A stretch of 64,000 nt of DNA from Psychrobacter sp. I-STPA6b (GTDB taxonomy: Bacteria; Pseudomonadota; Gammaproteobacteria; Pseudomonadales; Moraxellaceae), in contig NZ_VEWM01000095.1 of the NCBI RefSeq assembly GCF_020662265.1, positions 37,638-101,637 of the forward strand, written 5' to 3'. A model generated the notes under the pieces. It was not told the DNA's origin. It made no database searches and saw nothing but the letters and a program-made list of their open reading frames with translations. A program made the translations under genes and the position numbers. This document shows positions 8,933-17,941 of the stretch, in pieces (within the stretch, counting starts at the first letter, position 1; every line of letters begins with the position of its first letter).

Positions 8933-10117
8933 ATGAGTTTGAGTAGATATATGAATAATAGTAACAATCCTAGCCGTATCGTTATTGACTTAGATGGTGA
9001 TTTAGATGATGACGACATTACTTTACCAAGTATGCCAGTTCAGCAAGTGCCTATTGTTGAATCATCAGGTATCACAAATGAAACAGATGCTATAGAGAAA
9101 AATAAAAATGAGATAATCGCACCATCTAATATACAGTCCACACCTATTAGTACAGATGAAGTGGAGGCTACTGAAGATAAACCTAAAAAGGGTAGTTGGT
9201 TTGATAGGATGAAATCAGGTCTGTCTAAGTCGCGTAAGAACTTAGCAGAGGGTATGGTTAATATCTTAATTGGTGGTAAAGAGATTGATGATGAGCTATT
9301 AGAAGAAGTTGAAGACCAGCTACTAGTCGCTGATATTGGCGTCAATGCAACCAATCGTATCATTACTAGCTTGACAGAGCAGACAGATAGGGGAGATTTG
9401 ATTTATTCGCATTCCTTATATAAGGCACTACAAAAAGAGTTGGTGGATATTTTAGAGCCAAAAGTTGCACCATTAGTCATTGATACGAGTAAAAAGCCAT
9501 TTGTTATTTTAATGGTGGGTGTCAATGGGGTAGGGAAGACCACGACCATTGGTAAGTTGGCTAAGCGTTTGCAAGCTGAGGGCAAGTCAGTGATGTTGGC
9601 AGCAGGGGATACCTTCCGTGCAGCAGCGACAGAGCAATTACAAGTCTGGGGAGAGCGTAACAATATCCCAGTTATTGCACAGGGTCATGGCTCGGATAGT
9701 GCTTCGGTTATTTTTGATGCAATGCAGTCAGCAAAAGCAAAAAATATTGATGTACTGATTGCAGATACAGCAGGGCGACTGCAAAATAAAACTCACCTAA
9801 TGGCAGAGCTAGAAAAGGTAGTACGTGTGATGCGTAAAGCTGACCCAACTGCACCTCATGAGGGTATGATTGTGTTAGATGCAGGTACAGGGCAGAATGC
9901 AATTAATCAGGTACAAATCTTTAATGATGCAGTACCTTTGACAGGGATTACCATTACTAAGCTGGATGGTACGGCAAAAGGTGGTGTGGTATTTAATATT
10001 GCCGAGACGACAGACATTCCCATACGTTATATTGGTGTCGGTGAGTCAATTGATGATTTGCGAGCCTTTAGTCCAAAACAGTTTGTTGCAGCGTTGTTTG
10101 AGACTGATAAAGAATAA
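8933..10117 (+). CDS. ftsY: Signal recognition particle receptor FtsY
   Basis: This 394-residue SRP-family GTPase docks SRP-bound ribosomes at the inner membrane. After an acidic, low-complexity N-terminal tail (about 1-90) come the N domain (GSWFDRMKSGLSKSRKNLAEG) and the G domain with GVNGVGKTTTIGKLAKRL (G1), DTFRAAATEQL (G2), DTAGRL (G3), TKLDGTAKGG (G4) and GVGESIDDLRAF (C-terminal closing motif). An ATG at 8951 is an alternative start. A broken restriction-gene fragment lies 6 bases after its stop. Confidence 0.95.
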   Translation: MSLSRYMNNSNNPSRIVIDLDGDLDDDDITLPSMPVQQVPIVESSGITNETDAIEKNKNEIIAPSNIQSTPISTDEVEATEDKPKKGSWFDRMKSGLSKSRKNLAEGMVNILIGGKEIDDELLEEVEDQLLVADIGVNATNRIITSLTEQTDRGDLIYSHSLYKALQKELVDILEPKVAPLVIDTSKKPFVILMVGVNGVGKTTTIGKLAKRLQAEGKSVMLAAGDTFRAAATEQLQVWGERNNIPVIAQGHGSDSASVIFDAMQSAKAKNIDVLIADTAGRLQNKTHLMAELEKVVRVMRKADPTAPHEGMIVLDAGTGQNAINQVQIFNDAVPLTGITITKLDGTAKGGVVFNIAETTDIPIRYIGVGESIDDLRAFSPKQFVAALFETDKE

Positions 10118-10123
10118 ACTGCT

Positions 10124-10267
10124 ATGTATCAGATTGATATAAAAAATCGAGAAATGATAAAGTTGGAGACAGTGTCGTTTTCTCAAATGCAGTTAAAAGA
10201 GAGCCAAGATTTACAAGAGTGGATAGTTAGTAATCCCTCTTGTTTGGGCGAAGAGCTATTAATATGA
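10124..10267 (+). pseudogene. N-terminal stump of a DUF4268/NucS-like restriction-nuclease-family protein
   Basis: A 47-residue frame begins MYQIDIKNREMIKLE and continues through LQEWIVSNPSCLGEELLI before a TGA. This matches from memory the first 45-50 residues of a large family of PD-(D/E)XK proteins (M-KID-KNN-LI-LEE-SF-EL-LKER-LQEWIA-NP--LGEELLII), in which the nuclease core follows immediately. Here the core is absent and the following 160 bases have no continuation, so this is a fossil. It starts 6 bases after ftsY. The rest of 10268-10426 holds nothing I recognise. Confidence 0.5.
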
Positions 10268-10426
10268 CGTCGTCAGATCCATACAGAACGGTTAACTTTT
10301 AGCTTCATTTGTGGTTGAATGGACTATAGAAGAGAAAGTCACAAATATGAATGATAAATAATGATAAAAATGAAATTATTGATACGCTCTTCTTACCAGT
10401 CATGGTGTGACATAAAAAATTATAAG

Positions 10427-10987
10427 TCAGTCACAAGTTTCTGTCATGGACTCAGTATGGATTTTAATGGGTCTTGTATTTTCAAGACTGATAAAAACAT
10501 GAGGACGACTAAGAGCCATTGTTACAGGGCAGTTGGCATCTCTGCTTGTATGCAGGAAAATAACATGAACAAACTCACCATCATCATAGACTTGTTTTAC
10601 AGTCGTTTCCATTGAGCCACTATATAATAATCCTAAGCTATCCATCACCACACGTTGTTTGGAAAAATCAATGCTTGGGGCTAAGGCATTGCTAAATTTG
10701 GCAAATTCTTGCTGAAAGGTTTGACTATCATCAATAACCTTTTGATAGGCTTCACTTTTTGTGGTTGATCCAAAGTCATCATAGCTTGAGTTGAGTAATA
10801 TTTTATAATCAAGCTCAATACCACCTGAGGGTATATGGGTAGCTGTGTCTGAGCCAGTCTTTGTTGAACTTTTTGTTGGGATTTTTGCAGGGTTACTGGT
10901 TTGGCAAGCTGTTAGAGTGAGCAAACTACTTAACATAATACTGATAGTCATACTGAAGGCTGATGGAGTTTTAATGGTTTGTATCAT
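10427..10987 (-). CDS. Predicted outer-membrane lipoprotein of unknown function
   Basis: This 186-residue protein has a lipoprotein signal: charged start, hydrophobic segment (FSMTISIMLSSLLTLTAC) and LTAC lipobox, then a Thr/Ser/Lys-rich linker. The mature domain (LDYKILLNSSYDDFGSTTK ... VVMDSLGLLYSGSMETTVKQVYDDGEFVHVIFLHTSRDANCPVTMALSRPHVFISLE in pieces) has two short strand-rich halves and one Cys. I do not recognise the family. The ATG at 10987 is chosen over 11050 because AAAGGACG lies just upstream. It is a monocistronic minus-strand gene convergent with the ftsY side. Confidence 0.7.
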   Translation of the reverse strand: MIQTIKTPSAFSMTISIMLSSLLTLTACQTSNPAKIPTKSSTKTGSDTATHIPSGGIELDYKILLNSSYDDFGSTTKSEAYQKVIDDSQTFQQEFAKFSNALAPSIDFSKQRVVMDSLGLLYSGSMETTVKQVYDDGEFVHVIFLHTSRDANCPVTMALSRPHVFISLENTRPIKIHTESMTETCD

Positions 10988-11207
10988 GTTATTACGTCCT
11001 TTTGTTATGGGTTGTTGTAGATGATAATTGTTGAAATAAGATATAACCATTTTTATTTATACTAAAAGTTATGAGTTGAATCAATCTTTTAAGACATATC
11101 ATGATGGTAGACACTAATCAAAAAATAATAATCTAAACTCATAAGCCAAAATTAGAGTATTGTTAGGTAAAAACTACCATTTATGGGTTGTGAATATAGG
11201 TTTTAAT

Positions 11208-11906
11208 ATGCAATATCATAGCCAGCAACGACAAAGCAAACGCCAGCGAGAGTGGGTGTATTTATGTCACTATCTTGCCATTACAGGCTTAGACCCTGTG
11301 CATATCATCTCTGGTGAAGATGATGGACATGAGCCAGATTTTACGCTGATATTTTGGCAAAATGAGCAGTTACGTTATATCGGTATAGAGTTGACAACAT
11401 TGCCACGTCTGCGAGACCAAATGGGGGAGGTGGGCTTGATTGCAAAGCGTTGGTATTGGCAGTCTTTAAGAGTGTTGGCACGTATCAATGCTAATACTAC
11501 TAATAAAATAGATAGCCAATATAAAAGAGAATATGATGAGCAATCACTATATTTGCAGATAGATACTGAAGGTTTATATCAGTATGGTTTTGAGAATTTT
11601 CGTTTACCAATTTCTACTTGGTATATGCCAGATTATCAGTTTTCTGAATATCGTCATCATTTTTCAGAGATTAGCCAAGCTGATATGGATGCTGTTTTAC
11701 AAAAAAAGGCACATAAAGTAGATGCTTATCAGCGCCGTCGCACATTAGATGAGTTATGGCTTTTGGTACATACAGATAAATATCAGTCAAACGGGATTTT
11801 AGTTGCTGCAAAAAAGCCACTGCTTCATGACAGTGGCTTTCAGAAAATCCATATTACCCGATACCCGAGCCATAAGATTATTGATGTACAGTCAGTCAAC
11901 GGATAA
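11208..11906 (+). CDS. Uncharacterised protein with a PD-(D/E)XK-like motif
   Basis: A 232-residue soluble protein with no recognised family. The N-terminal half has GHEPDFTLIFW followed about 13 residues later by YIGIELTTLP, a spacing and strand pattern seen in PD-(D/E)XK-fold nucleases, with E or T replacing the usual lysine. Basic and aromatic residues are frequent (RQSKRQREWVYLCHYL; AKRWYWQSLRVLAR), consistent with nucleic-acid binding. The ATG at 11208 has AGG at 11198; an upstream TTG at 11160 is less likely. Its 3' coding end carries the terminator of the convergent yebC gene. Nuclease function is an inference. Confidence 0.6.
   Translation: MQYHSQQRQSKRQREWVYLCHYLAITGLDPVHIISGEDDGHEPDFTLIFWQNEQLRYIGIELTTLPRLRDQMGEVGLIAKRWYWQSLRVLARINANTTNKIDSQYKREYDEQSLYLQIDTEGLYQYGFENFRLPISTWYMPDYQFSEYRHHFSEISQADMDAVLQKKAHKVDAYQRRRTLDELWLLVHTDKYQSNGILVAAKKPLLHDSGFQKIHITRYPSHKIIDVQSVNG
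11810..11841 (-). terminator. yebC terminator embedded in the convergent gene
   Basis: On the minus strand AAAGCCACTG (11840-11831) pairs with CAGTGGCTTT (11822-11813) across an 8-base loop and runs into six T. It is 107 bases past the yebC stop and lies inside the coding sequence of the plus-strand gene ending at 11906. Confidence 0.75.
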
Positions 11907-11947
11907 ATAAGGACTGTCTAAATCATTTATTATATGTAGGTCACTTA

Positions 11948-12691
11948 CTATAGCTGTGCCATGATGTCATCACTAAAGTTGACATTAGTATAAACTTCTT
12001 GCACATCATCTAAGTCTTCAAGCATTTCAATCATTTTCATAACTTTTTGAGCATCATCAATATTATCAATATCAGCAGTGGTTGATGGTGACATCGTTAC
12101 TTCAGCATTATCAGAAACCAGCCCTGCCTCGTTTAAGGCATCTTTGACAGTACCAAAGTTTTCAGGGTCAGTCACAACAACCAGTGAATCACCATCATTT
12201 TCGATATCGACTGCACCTGCATCTAAAGCAACCATCATGACTTCATCTTCAAGTGAGACATCGTCAAAGATAATCTCACCACGCTTGCTAAATAAATAAG
12301 CCACTGAGCCTGACGTACCAAGATTACCATCATGTTTACTAAAGGCATGGCGTACTTCACCAACGGTACGGTTAACGTTGTCTGTCATGGTTTCGACCAA
12401 GACAGCAACACCACCAACACCGTAGCCTTCATAGGTGATTTCTTCAACATTATCACTGTCACCACCACCAGCACCACGCTCAATAGCACGTTTAATGGTG
12501 TCTTTAGTCATATTGACGGATAATGCTTTTTCAACAGCAGCTCTAAGACGAGGGTTTTTGTCTGGCTCAGGCTCACCTTGCTTGGCTGCTGAGACAATTT
12601 CTCGAATAATTTTGGTAAAAACCTTACCTTTTGCTGCGTCTTGCTTGGCTTTACGATGTTTAATATTAGCCCATTTGGAGTGACCTGCCAT
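11948..12691 (-). CDS. yebC: YebC/PmpR family regulatory protein
   Basis: This 247-residue protein has full family length. It begins [19 protein letters not shown], the invariant YebC start, and contains [23 protein letters not shown] and [29 protein letters not shown] precedes the ATG. The family was described as transcriptional regulators; more recent work links some members to translation of difficult sequences. It acts in the cytoplasm. It stands alone, divergent from the potassium-channel gene. Confidence 0.95.
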   Translation of the reverse strand: MAGHSKWANIKHRKAKQDAAKGKVFTKIIREIVSAAKQGEPEPDKNPRLRAAVEKALSVNMTKDTIKRAIERGAGGGDSDNVEEITYEGYGVGGVAVLVETMTDNVNRTVGEVRHAFSKHDGNLGTSGSVAYLFSKRGEIIFDDVSLEDEVMMVALDAGAVDIENDGDSLVVVTDPENFGTVKDALNEAGLVSDNAEVTMSPSTTADIDNIDDAQKVMKMIEMLEDLDDVQEVYTNVNFSDDIMAQL

Positions 12692-12750
12692 GCTACTTCC
12701 TTAAATAACTTGTAAATATATATGATAAACACTGGGTTAAATGGCTGTAT

Positions 12751-12775
12751 GCGCTAGTTTAACGTATAATAGCGC
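12751..12775. promoter_or_regulatory. Inverted repeat in the yebC/channel divergent region
   Basis: GCGCTA (12751-12756) and TAGCGC (12770-12775) form an inverted repeat around a TATAAT-like core (12765-12770) in the 170-base region between two divergent starts. It could be an operator overlapping a promoter. Confidence 0.35.
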
Positions 12776-12861
12776 CAGATGACGAAAACATTATTATAGC
12801 CAATCCGTCATATTTGTACTACAGTATCCCGAATTATGCCCAATAGAGACTCAGTCATTAT

Positions 12862-13692
12862 ATGAAATCCACCACTGCTGATGCCATCAATCATTTACGT
12901 AATCGTATCCATATTATCGTTGAAGGTACAGATACACCGCTAGGAAAACTGTTTGATATTGTGCTATTGATTGCGATTATTGCCAGTGTCGGTGTTGTTA
13001 TGCTCGATAGTGTTTTATATTTGCGCTTGCAATATGGAACACTGTTTTTTTACGCAGAGTGGTTTTTTACAATTTTATTTACCTTAGAGTATTTGTTGCG
13101 GTTGTTCTCTGCACCAAATCGCCTACGCTATGTTTTTAGTTTTTTTGGTATCGTCGATTTATTATCTGTGTTACCCAGTTATTTAAGCTTATTCTTTGGT
13201 GGTGTTCAGTATCTGATTGTCGTACGTGTACTGCGTATGTTGCGAGTCTTTAGGGTATTAAAGCTTAAGGCTTATATGCAACAGGCAGGTTTCTTGGCTG
13301 CGGCACTCAAAACCAGTCAGCATAAAATCACAGTCTTTTTCCTATCCGTGCTGTTATTGGTGACGATATTTGGCTCAGTGGTTTATGTGGTTGAAGGTCC
13401 AGAAAATGGCTTTACCAGTATTCCGTTATCCATCTATTGGGCAATCGTAACTTTAACCACGGTGGGTTATGGTGATATGTCACCAAAAACTCCACTTGGT
13501 CAAGCGATAGCAAGTATGGTGATGATAACTGGTTATTCAATCATTGCCGTACCAACGGGTATTTTTACGGCTGAGTTAGCAAAGACCATGCGCCCACAGC
13601 TACACCCCATTACTTGCCCAAACTGTGGTAAATTTGGGCATGCTGCTGCTGCCAATTTTTGTGACCGTTGTGGTCACGACCTGCATTTGTAG
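12862..13692 (+). CDS. Voltage-gated-type potassium channel with C-terminal zinc ribbon
   Basis: A 276-residue inner-membrane ion transport protein. Six hydrophobic segments are visible. The fourth is voltage-sensor-like (VVRVLRMLRVFRVLKL, regularly spaced Arg). The pore loop TLTTVGYGDM contains the potassium selectivity filter. After the last helix (MVMITGYSIIAVPTGIFTAEL) a 25-residue tail holds two CxxC pairs (CPNCGKFGH ... FCDRCGHD), a zinc ribbon. No strong Shine-Dalgarno sequence is seen at the ATG. The zinc ribbon may be a cytosolic assembly or sensing domain; that role is inference. Confidence 0.9.
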   Translation: MKSTTADAINHLRNRIHIIVEGTDTPLGKLFDIVLLIAIIASVGVVMLDSVLYLRLQYGTLFFYAEWFFTILFTLEYLLRLFSAPNRLRYVFSFFGIVDLLSVLPSYLSLFFGGVQYLIVVRVLRMLRVFRVLKLKAYMQQAGFLAAALKTSQHKITVFFLSVLLLVTIFGSVVYVVEGPENGFTSIPLSIYWAIVTLTTVGYGDMSPKTPLGQAIASMVMITGYSIIAVPTGIFTAELAKTMRPQLHPITCPNCGKFGHAAAANFCDRCGHDLHL

Positions 13693-13736
13693 TGATTTAT
13701 AGTGGTTTATCTTTGTTAGTTGTGCTGCAACAAAGC

Positions 13737-15035
13737 TTAGTAATCAACATAATGGCGCACGTCTTCAGAAAAGTCGACACTGACACCGAGGTTAACCAAG
13801 TTCCAGTATTGTCCTGATACGGTTCTATCAACCATCATTGTGGTTGCTGAAGGTTGAAATTGATTAAAGTACTTTAATGAGCTTTTAAAATTTTCCATAA
13901 CTGCAAAGTGCACATCACTGTTCCCGTAATCAAATTCTCCTTGATAATAGGGGGCAATGGCTAATGGTTTTAGCATAATATCTATCCACTGCTGATAAAA
14001 TTCACTGGGGATAATCTCATCATCACGACGGCGAATGCCTAAGGTTACCAAATCCTGCTCTAAAGCAGTGATGTCAGATTTTATAGCATGTTTGACAAAG
14101 CGTCTAAAAAGTTGTACCTCAGCATCAGAATAACTACGAATACCACCAAAGTCATAAGCAACAACGCTACCATCGGGGCGGAAAGCAAAGTTGCCTGGAT
14201 GTGGGTCACAGTGCATACGATATAATTCAAATAGTTGTCCTGCACTAAAATGGAACAGATGCTTAGCAATTTTTTGCTTAATGGCATTATCCCATGTTGC
14301 CGCTACCTCTAATGACTCTCCCATCTCTTCAGTCAGAGTTAAGACTCGTTTTGACGAATGACTGCTAATCACTTTAGGAATAATAATGCCACCGTCTTTT
14401 TCATGAAATGCGCCGAAAATAGCTAGGTTTTGTGCTTCTTTGACATAATCTAGCTCATCATGCAAACTTTGACGGATTTCATGAAATAGCTGATCTTGTA
14501 GCTCACGGCTCATATTGAGTACGCCAGCAATTTTTAAAGCCATACGAACTTGTTTTAGGTCGCTATCACAGTTTTTATCCACATCTGGATATTGGACTTT
14601 GACCACCACCTTTTGTCCTGATGGTAGCGTCGCTCGATGTACCTGACCAATAGAAGCTGCCGCAAATGGCTCAGTTTCAAACTGCGCAAAGCTCTCTGTA
14701 ATTGGCTTGCGTAGCTCTTTTTCTACTTGTTTTTTGATAACGGCAAACGGCATGGGAGGTGCATCTTTTTGTAGCTTTTCTAAGGACTTAGCAATTTCAG
14801 GTGGAAAGATGTCTTTATATTGTGAGGCAATCTGCCCGACTTTCATGACCGCCCCTTTCATCTCACCAAGTGTATCAGCAATTTGCAAACCAACATCCTG
14901 CATAAGTTCGGCTCGTGCCTCATTACGTTTAGTCTCATCACTAGATAGATGCTTTAATGAGTTTTTTGCTGCTTTTCCTGCGATACTGGCGGTCATACCT
15001 GCCAGCTTCATAAAACGTTTACCTGAGCTTGCCAT
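13737..15035 (-). CDS. ABC1/AarF (UbiB-like) family atypical kinase
   Basis: This 432-residue protein has the ABC1 signature: KGAVMKVGQIASQ (the KxGQ inhibitory motif), the alanine-rich nucleotide loop AAASIGQVHRA, lysine in VVVKVQYP, and the catalytic region HCDPHPGNFAFRPDGSVVAYDFGG. Members support ubiquinone biosynthesis or act on lipids. This one lacks the C-terminal membrane helices of classical UbiB, so it is a shorter ABC1 kinase. Starts at 15044 and 15089 are possible; MASSGKRF is the conserved beginning. Its end faces the channel gene. Confidence 0.85.
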   Translation of the reverse strand: MASSGKRFMKLAGMTASIAGKAAKNSLKHLSSDETKRNEARAELMQDVGLQIADTLGEMKGAVMKVGQIASQYKDIFPPEIAKSLEKLQKDAPPMPFAVIKKQVEKELRKPITESFAQFETEPFAAASIGQVHRATLPSGQKVVVKVQYPDVDKNCDSDLKQVRMALKIAGVLNMSRELQDQLFHEIRQSLHDELDYVKEAQNLAIFGAFHEKDGGIIIPKVISSHSSKRVLTLTEEMGESLEVAATWDNAIKQKIAKHLFHFSAGQLFELYRMHCDPHPGNFAFRPDGSVVAYDFGGIRSYSDAEVQLFRRFVKHAIKSDITALEQDLVTLGIRRRDDEIIPSEFYQQWIDIMLKPLAIAPYYQGEFDYGNSDVHFAVMENFKSSLKYFNQFQPSATTMMVDRTVSGQYWNLVNLGVSVDFSEDVRHYVDY

Positions 15036-15134
15036 AATTATCATTACCTTGGAAGTTGCTTTAAAATCTATTTTTTCAAAAAAATACAAAAAATTTTTAC
15101 TATATTTTCTACATTATTTGCCATATTTTTATTT

Positions 15135-15647
15135 TTAATCTTTATTTGTATATTGCCTTGCCAGATATTGTAAAGCCATTTCATAACCTTGTGCGCCAAA
15201 TCCACAAATAACCCCAATAGCACAGTCACTTAAATAAGAGTGGGTGCGAAAAGATTCACGTTGATGAACGTTGGATAAATGAACTTCAATAAAAGGAACT
15301 GAAACTGCCAATAATGCATCACGTATGGCAATGGAAGTATGTGTAAATGCACCAGGATTAATAATAATACCATCAACACGTTGCTGTACTGGGTTGAGCA
15401 AACCAAATTGGTGAATGGTATCTAAAATTTCACCTTCATGGTTAGACTGGAAGCAGATTAAGTTAATATTTTGATTTTTAGCAATATTTTTTAGATTTTC
15501 TTCGATGTCTGTTAATGTATCTGAGCCGTAAATCTCAGGCTCACGTTTGCCAAGTAAATTTAGGTTTGGACCATTGATAAGTAAAACTTGTTTTAATTGG
15601 ACAGTTTTTTGTGATTGATTTAATTGAACGGAGGTTAAATCAGACAT
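15135..15647 (-). CDS. aroQ: Type II 3-dehydroquinate dehydratase
   Basis: This 170-residue enzyme converts 3-dehydroquinate to 3-dehydroshikimate in the shikimate pathway. It shows [20 protein letters not shown] with the catalytic Tyr and Arg, [29 protein letters not shown] and [16 protein letters not shown], with His near 120. It is about 20 residues longer than most AroQ proteins because of an extra N-terminal tail. GGAG lies 7 bases before the ATG. It is transcribed toward the ABC1 kinase gene, about 100 bases away. Confidence 0.95.
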   Translation of the reverse strand: MSDLTSVQLNQSQKTVQLKQVLLINGPNLNLLGKREPEIYGSDTLTDIEENLKNIAKNQNINLICFQSNHEGEILDTIHQFGLLNPVQQRVDGIIINPGAFTHTSIAIRDALLAVSVPFIEVHLSNVHQRESFRTHSYLSDCAIGVICGFGAQGYEMALQYLARQYTNKD

Positions 15648-16092
15648 GTTGACTCCAATATTACAATAAATTGCATGAAATTTATGTTAAAACACTTTGT
15701 GTTACAAAATTAGCATGCTATGATATTTTTTTAGATAGAATATATTTCTATATTATTACAGTCTGCTTGATGCGATAAATATGGATGAACCAGATTCACT
15801 CTAAATCATAATAAACACGATGATAACGATTGACTGGCATACATCATAAAATTGTGAAGCAGAATGTGGGTTGCATAACAGACTATGTACTCTATGTATG
15901 ATGCTTAAAGCAGTAAGACATATCATAGCGGATTTTGCATCAACAATTTGTTATTTAATTTTTTTGGTCAGTGAGTATATACTCACACTGGTATCTATTA
16001 TGAGTAAATGTGTATAAATAGCAATATTTATGTATCATTCATATGAGTAGTGGTTATCAGTATTTGTTTTCGTTTGTTTAGGAAGTTTTATT
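15648..16092 (+). promoter_or_regulatory. Long leader/regulatory region of the cold-shock gene
   Basis: No gene fits in these 445 bases. The region holds the aroQ promoter side and the upstream region of the cold-shock protein gene. The clearest element is a perfect 16-base palindrome GTGAGTATATACTCAC at 15971-15986, about 107 bases before the cold-shock ATG. A long 5' untranslated region is usual for cspA-type genes and controls mRNA stability at low temperature; the palindrome could be an operator or an RNA hairpin. Confidence 0.5.
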
Positions 16093-16305
16093 ATGTCAGA
16101 TCGTGAGCAAGGTGTTGTTAAGTGGTTTAACGATTCAAAAGGCTTTGGCTTTATTCAACGTGAGAGTGGTGAGGATATTTTTGTTCATTTCCGTGCCATT
16201 CAAGGTGAAGGCTATCGTTCGCTACAAGATGGTGAAAAGGTAGAATTCAAAGTTGTTGAAGGACAAAAAGGTCTACAAGCAGAAGAAGTAACGAAAGTTC
16301 AATAA
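16093..16305 (+). CDS. Cold-shock domain protein (CspA family)
   Basis: A 70-residue single cold-shock domain that binds single-stranded RNA/DNA and melts mRNA structure. The RNP1 motif KGFGFI and RNP2-like DIFVHF are intact, and it has the family start [15 protein letters not shown]. It lies 376 bases upstream of a DEAD-box helicase on the same strand, a pairing that makes sense for RNA unwinding in the cold. Confidence 0.95.
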   Translation: MSDREQGVVKWFNDSKGFGFIQRESGEDIFVHFRAIQGEGYRSLQDGEKVEFKVVEGQKGLQAEEVTKVQ

Positions 16306-16531
16306 CTGCAAATGGCTGTGCCTTTTCATACTTTATATTAGAATGTGTCGCTGTGCTGTATGGTTGGTAGCTATAGGACAGGTAACACTTGATATAAAGC
16401 ATTGTATAGCAACACTTATACTCTGGTGGTCAGATAATACTTATATTTTGTCGCCAGTTTCTTGGTATTTTGATAAGTTTTTACGAAAGTTTTGATAAAT
16501 AGCAAATATATGGTGCTATCCAGTATAATCT

Positions 16532-16586
16532 AAGCCAATGTGGGTGGTTTGTGTTAAATAAATCATCTGCATTGGCTTGTTTTTTT
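16532..16586 (+). terminator. Possible terminator between the cold-shock gene and the helicase
   Basis: AAGCCAATG (16532-16540) pairs perfectly with CATTGGCTT (16570-16578) across a 29-base loop and is followed by a run of seven T at 16580-16586. It could end the cold-shock transcript or act as an attenuator before the helicase. The other parts of 16306-16681 show nothing distinct. Confidence 0.45.
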
Positions 16587-16681
16587 GTCTATTTTTTTAT
16601 TTAGAGATTGCTATTCTTGTATTGTGTGGTTAAATAATTATAGCTTTAATGTTTTAATAATAAGTTTCAATAATAATAAGG

Positions 16682-17941
16682 ATGTTTGCATTGACTACTG
16701 CTAATATGACAAGTGATATGAGCAATTCTAATACAATGATGAATGATACAAATATAGACACCGACCCTGATACCCAATCAGAGTTAACCTCAGATTTTTC
16801 TACTTTTGAGTCTTTACCTTTGTCACCACAGACCCTACAAGCAGTACAAGCGTTAGGGTTTGAGAAGCTAACACCGATTCAGGCACAGATTTTACCGCAT
16901 ACATTGGCGGGGCAAGATGCCATTGGTCAGGCACAGACAGGTACAGGTAAGACGGCTACTTTTTTATTAACTTTGATTGAGTTTTTGCTTAAGCATCCAT
17001 TTGCTCAAGATGAGCAACGCTATCTAGGTGAGCCAAGAGCATTGGTGCTTGCACCGACCCGAGAGCTGGCACAGCAGATTTATGAGGACTGCTTACAAAT
17101 GACACAGCATACACAGCTACATAGTGTCTGTTTGATGGGTGGGGTGGAATATCAAGCGCAGTTACAGAAGTTATCACAGGGGTTTGTAGATATTATTATT
17201 GCGACACCAGGGCGATTGTTGGACTTGATTGAGAAAAATGAAGTCTTTTTAGACCGCATTGAGGTATTGGTATTAGATGAGGCAGATAGAATGCTGGATA
17301 TGGGGTTTATACCAGCAGTTAAAACGCTGATTGGGCAAATGCCTGCCAATACTGACCGTCAAAGTTTGCTATTTTCGGCAACATTTAATCAAGATGTGAT
17401 GAATCTTGCTTATCGTTGGCTCTATCAACCCATTTTTGTAGAGATTGAGCCTGAGCATAAAACCAGTGAGCTGGTGCAACAGCATTTTTATATTTTGACT
17501 GAAGCTAAAAAGTTAGAGGCGTTACAGCAGATACTTCAGCAACAGGATGTCTCTAAAGTGATTATATTTGCCAATCGTAAAGACCAAGTAAAGCGCTTAT
17601 ATCATAAACTGCGCTCGCACTTTAAAACGGTGATGTTATCAGGTGATGTGGCGCAGTCTCAACGTGAAAAATATTTAGAGCGTTTTAAAAATGGTGATGC
17701 TGAAGTGATGGTGGCGACAGATGTGGCAGGGCGAGGTATTCATGTCGATGAAGTCAGCCATGTGATTAACTACACTTTACCTGAACAGCCTGACGATTAT
17801 GTGCATCGGATTGGACGTACGGGGCGGGCAGGGCAGACAGGCATTAGCATTAGCTTTGTGAGTGAAGATGATGCGTTTAACCTGCCTGCTTTAGAGTCAC
17901 ATTTACAGACTAAATTTGACCTTGAGTATTTAAGTTTTTAG
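16682..17941 (+). CDS. DEAD-box ATP-dependent RNA helicase
   Basis: This 419-residue protein has the ordered DEAD-box motifs: Q motif (GFEKLTPIQAQ), AQTGTGKT (I), PTRELAQQ (Ia), TPGRLLD (Ib), VLDEADRMLD (II), FSATF (III), IIFANRK (IV), ATDVAGRGIHV (V) and HRIGRTGRAG (VI). It has an acidic, Asn/Thr-rich N-terminal tail of about 40 residues and a very short C-terminal end. It is RhlB/RhlE-like in size; the exact subgroup is not decided. Several ATGs near the start make the N-terminus uncertain. Its last 12 bases overlap the convergent aldolase gene. Confidence 0.93.
   Translation: MFALTTANMTSDMSNSNTMMNDTNIDTDPDTQSELTSDFSTFESLPLSPQTLQAVQALGFEKLTPIQAQILPHTLAGQDAIGQAQTGTGKTATFLLTLIEFLLKHPFAQDEQRYLGEPRALVLAPTRELAQQIYEDCLQMTQHTQLHSVCLMGGVEYQAQLQKLSQGFVDIIIATPGRLLDLIEKNEVFLDRIEVLVLDEADRMLDMGFIPAVKTLIGQMPANTDRQSLLFSATFNQDVMNLAYRWLYQPIFVEIEPEHKTSELVQQHFYILTEAKKLEALQQILQQQDVSKVIIFANRKDQVKRLYHKLRSHFKTVMLSGDVAQSQREKYLERFKNGDAEVMVATDVAGRGIHVDEVSHVINYTLPEQPDDYVHRIGRTGRAGQTGISISFVSEDDAFNLPALESHLQTKFDLEYLSF

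Noticed and set aside
13711..13735. CTTTGTT/AACAAAG hairpin after the potassium channel gene as terminator
   Set aside because: The stem is short and A/T-rich and no T-tract follows on either strand.
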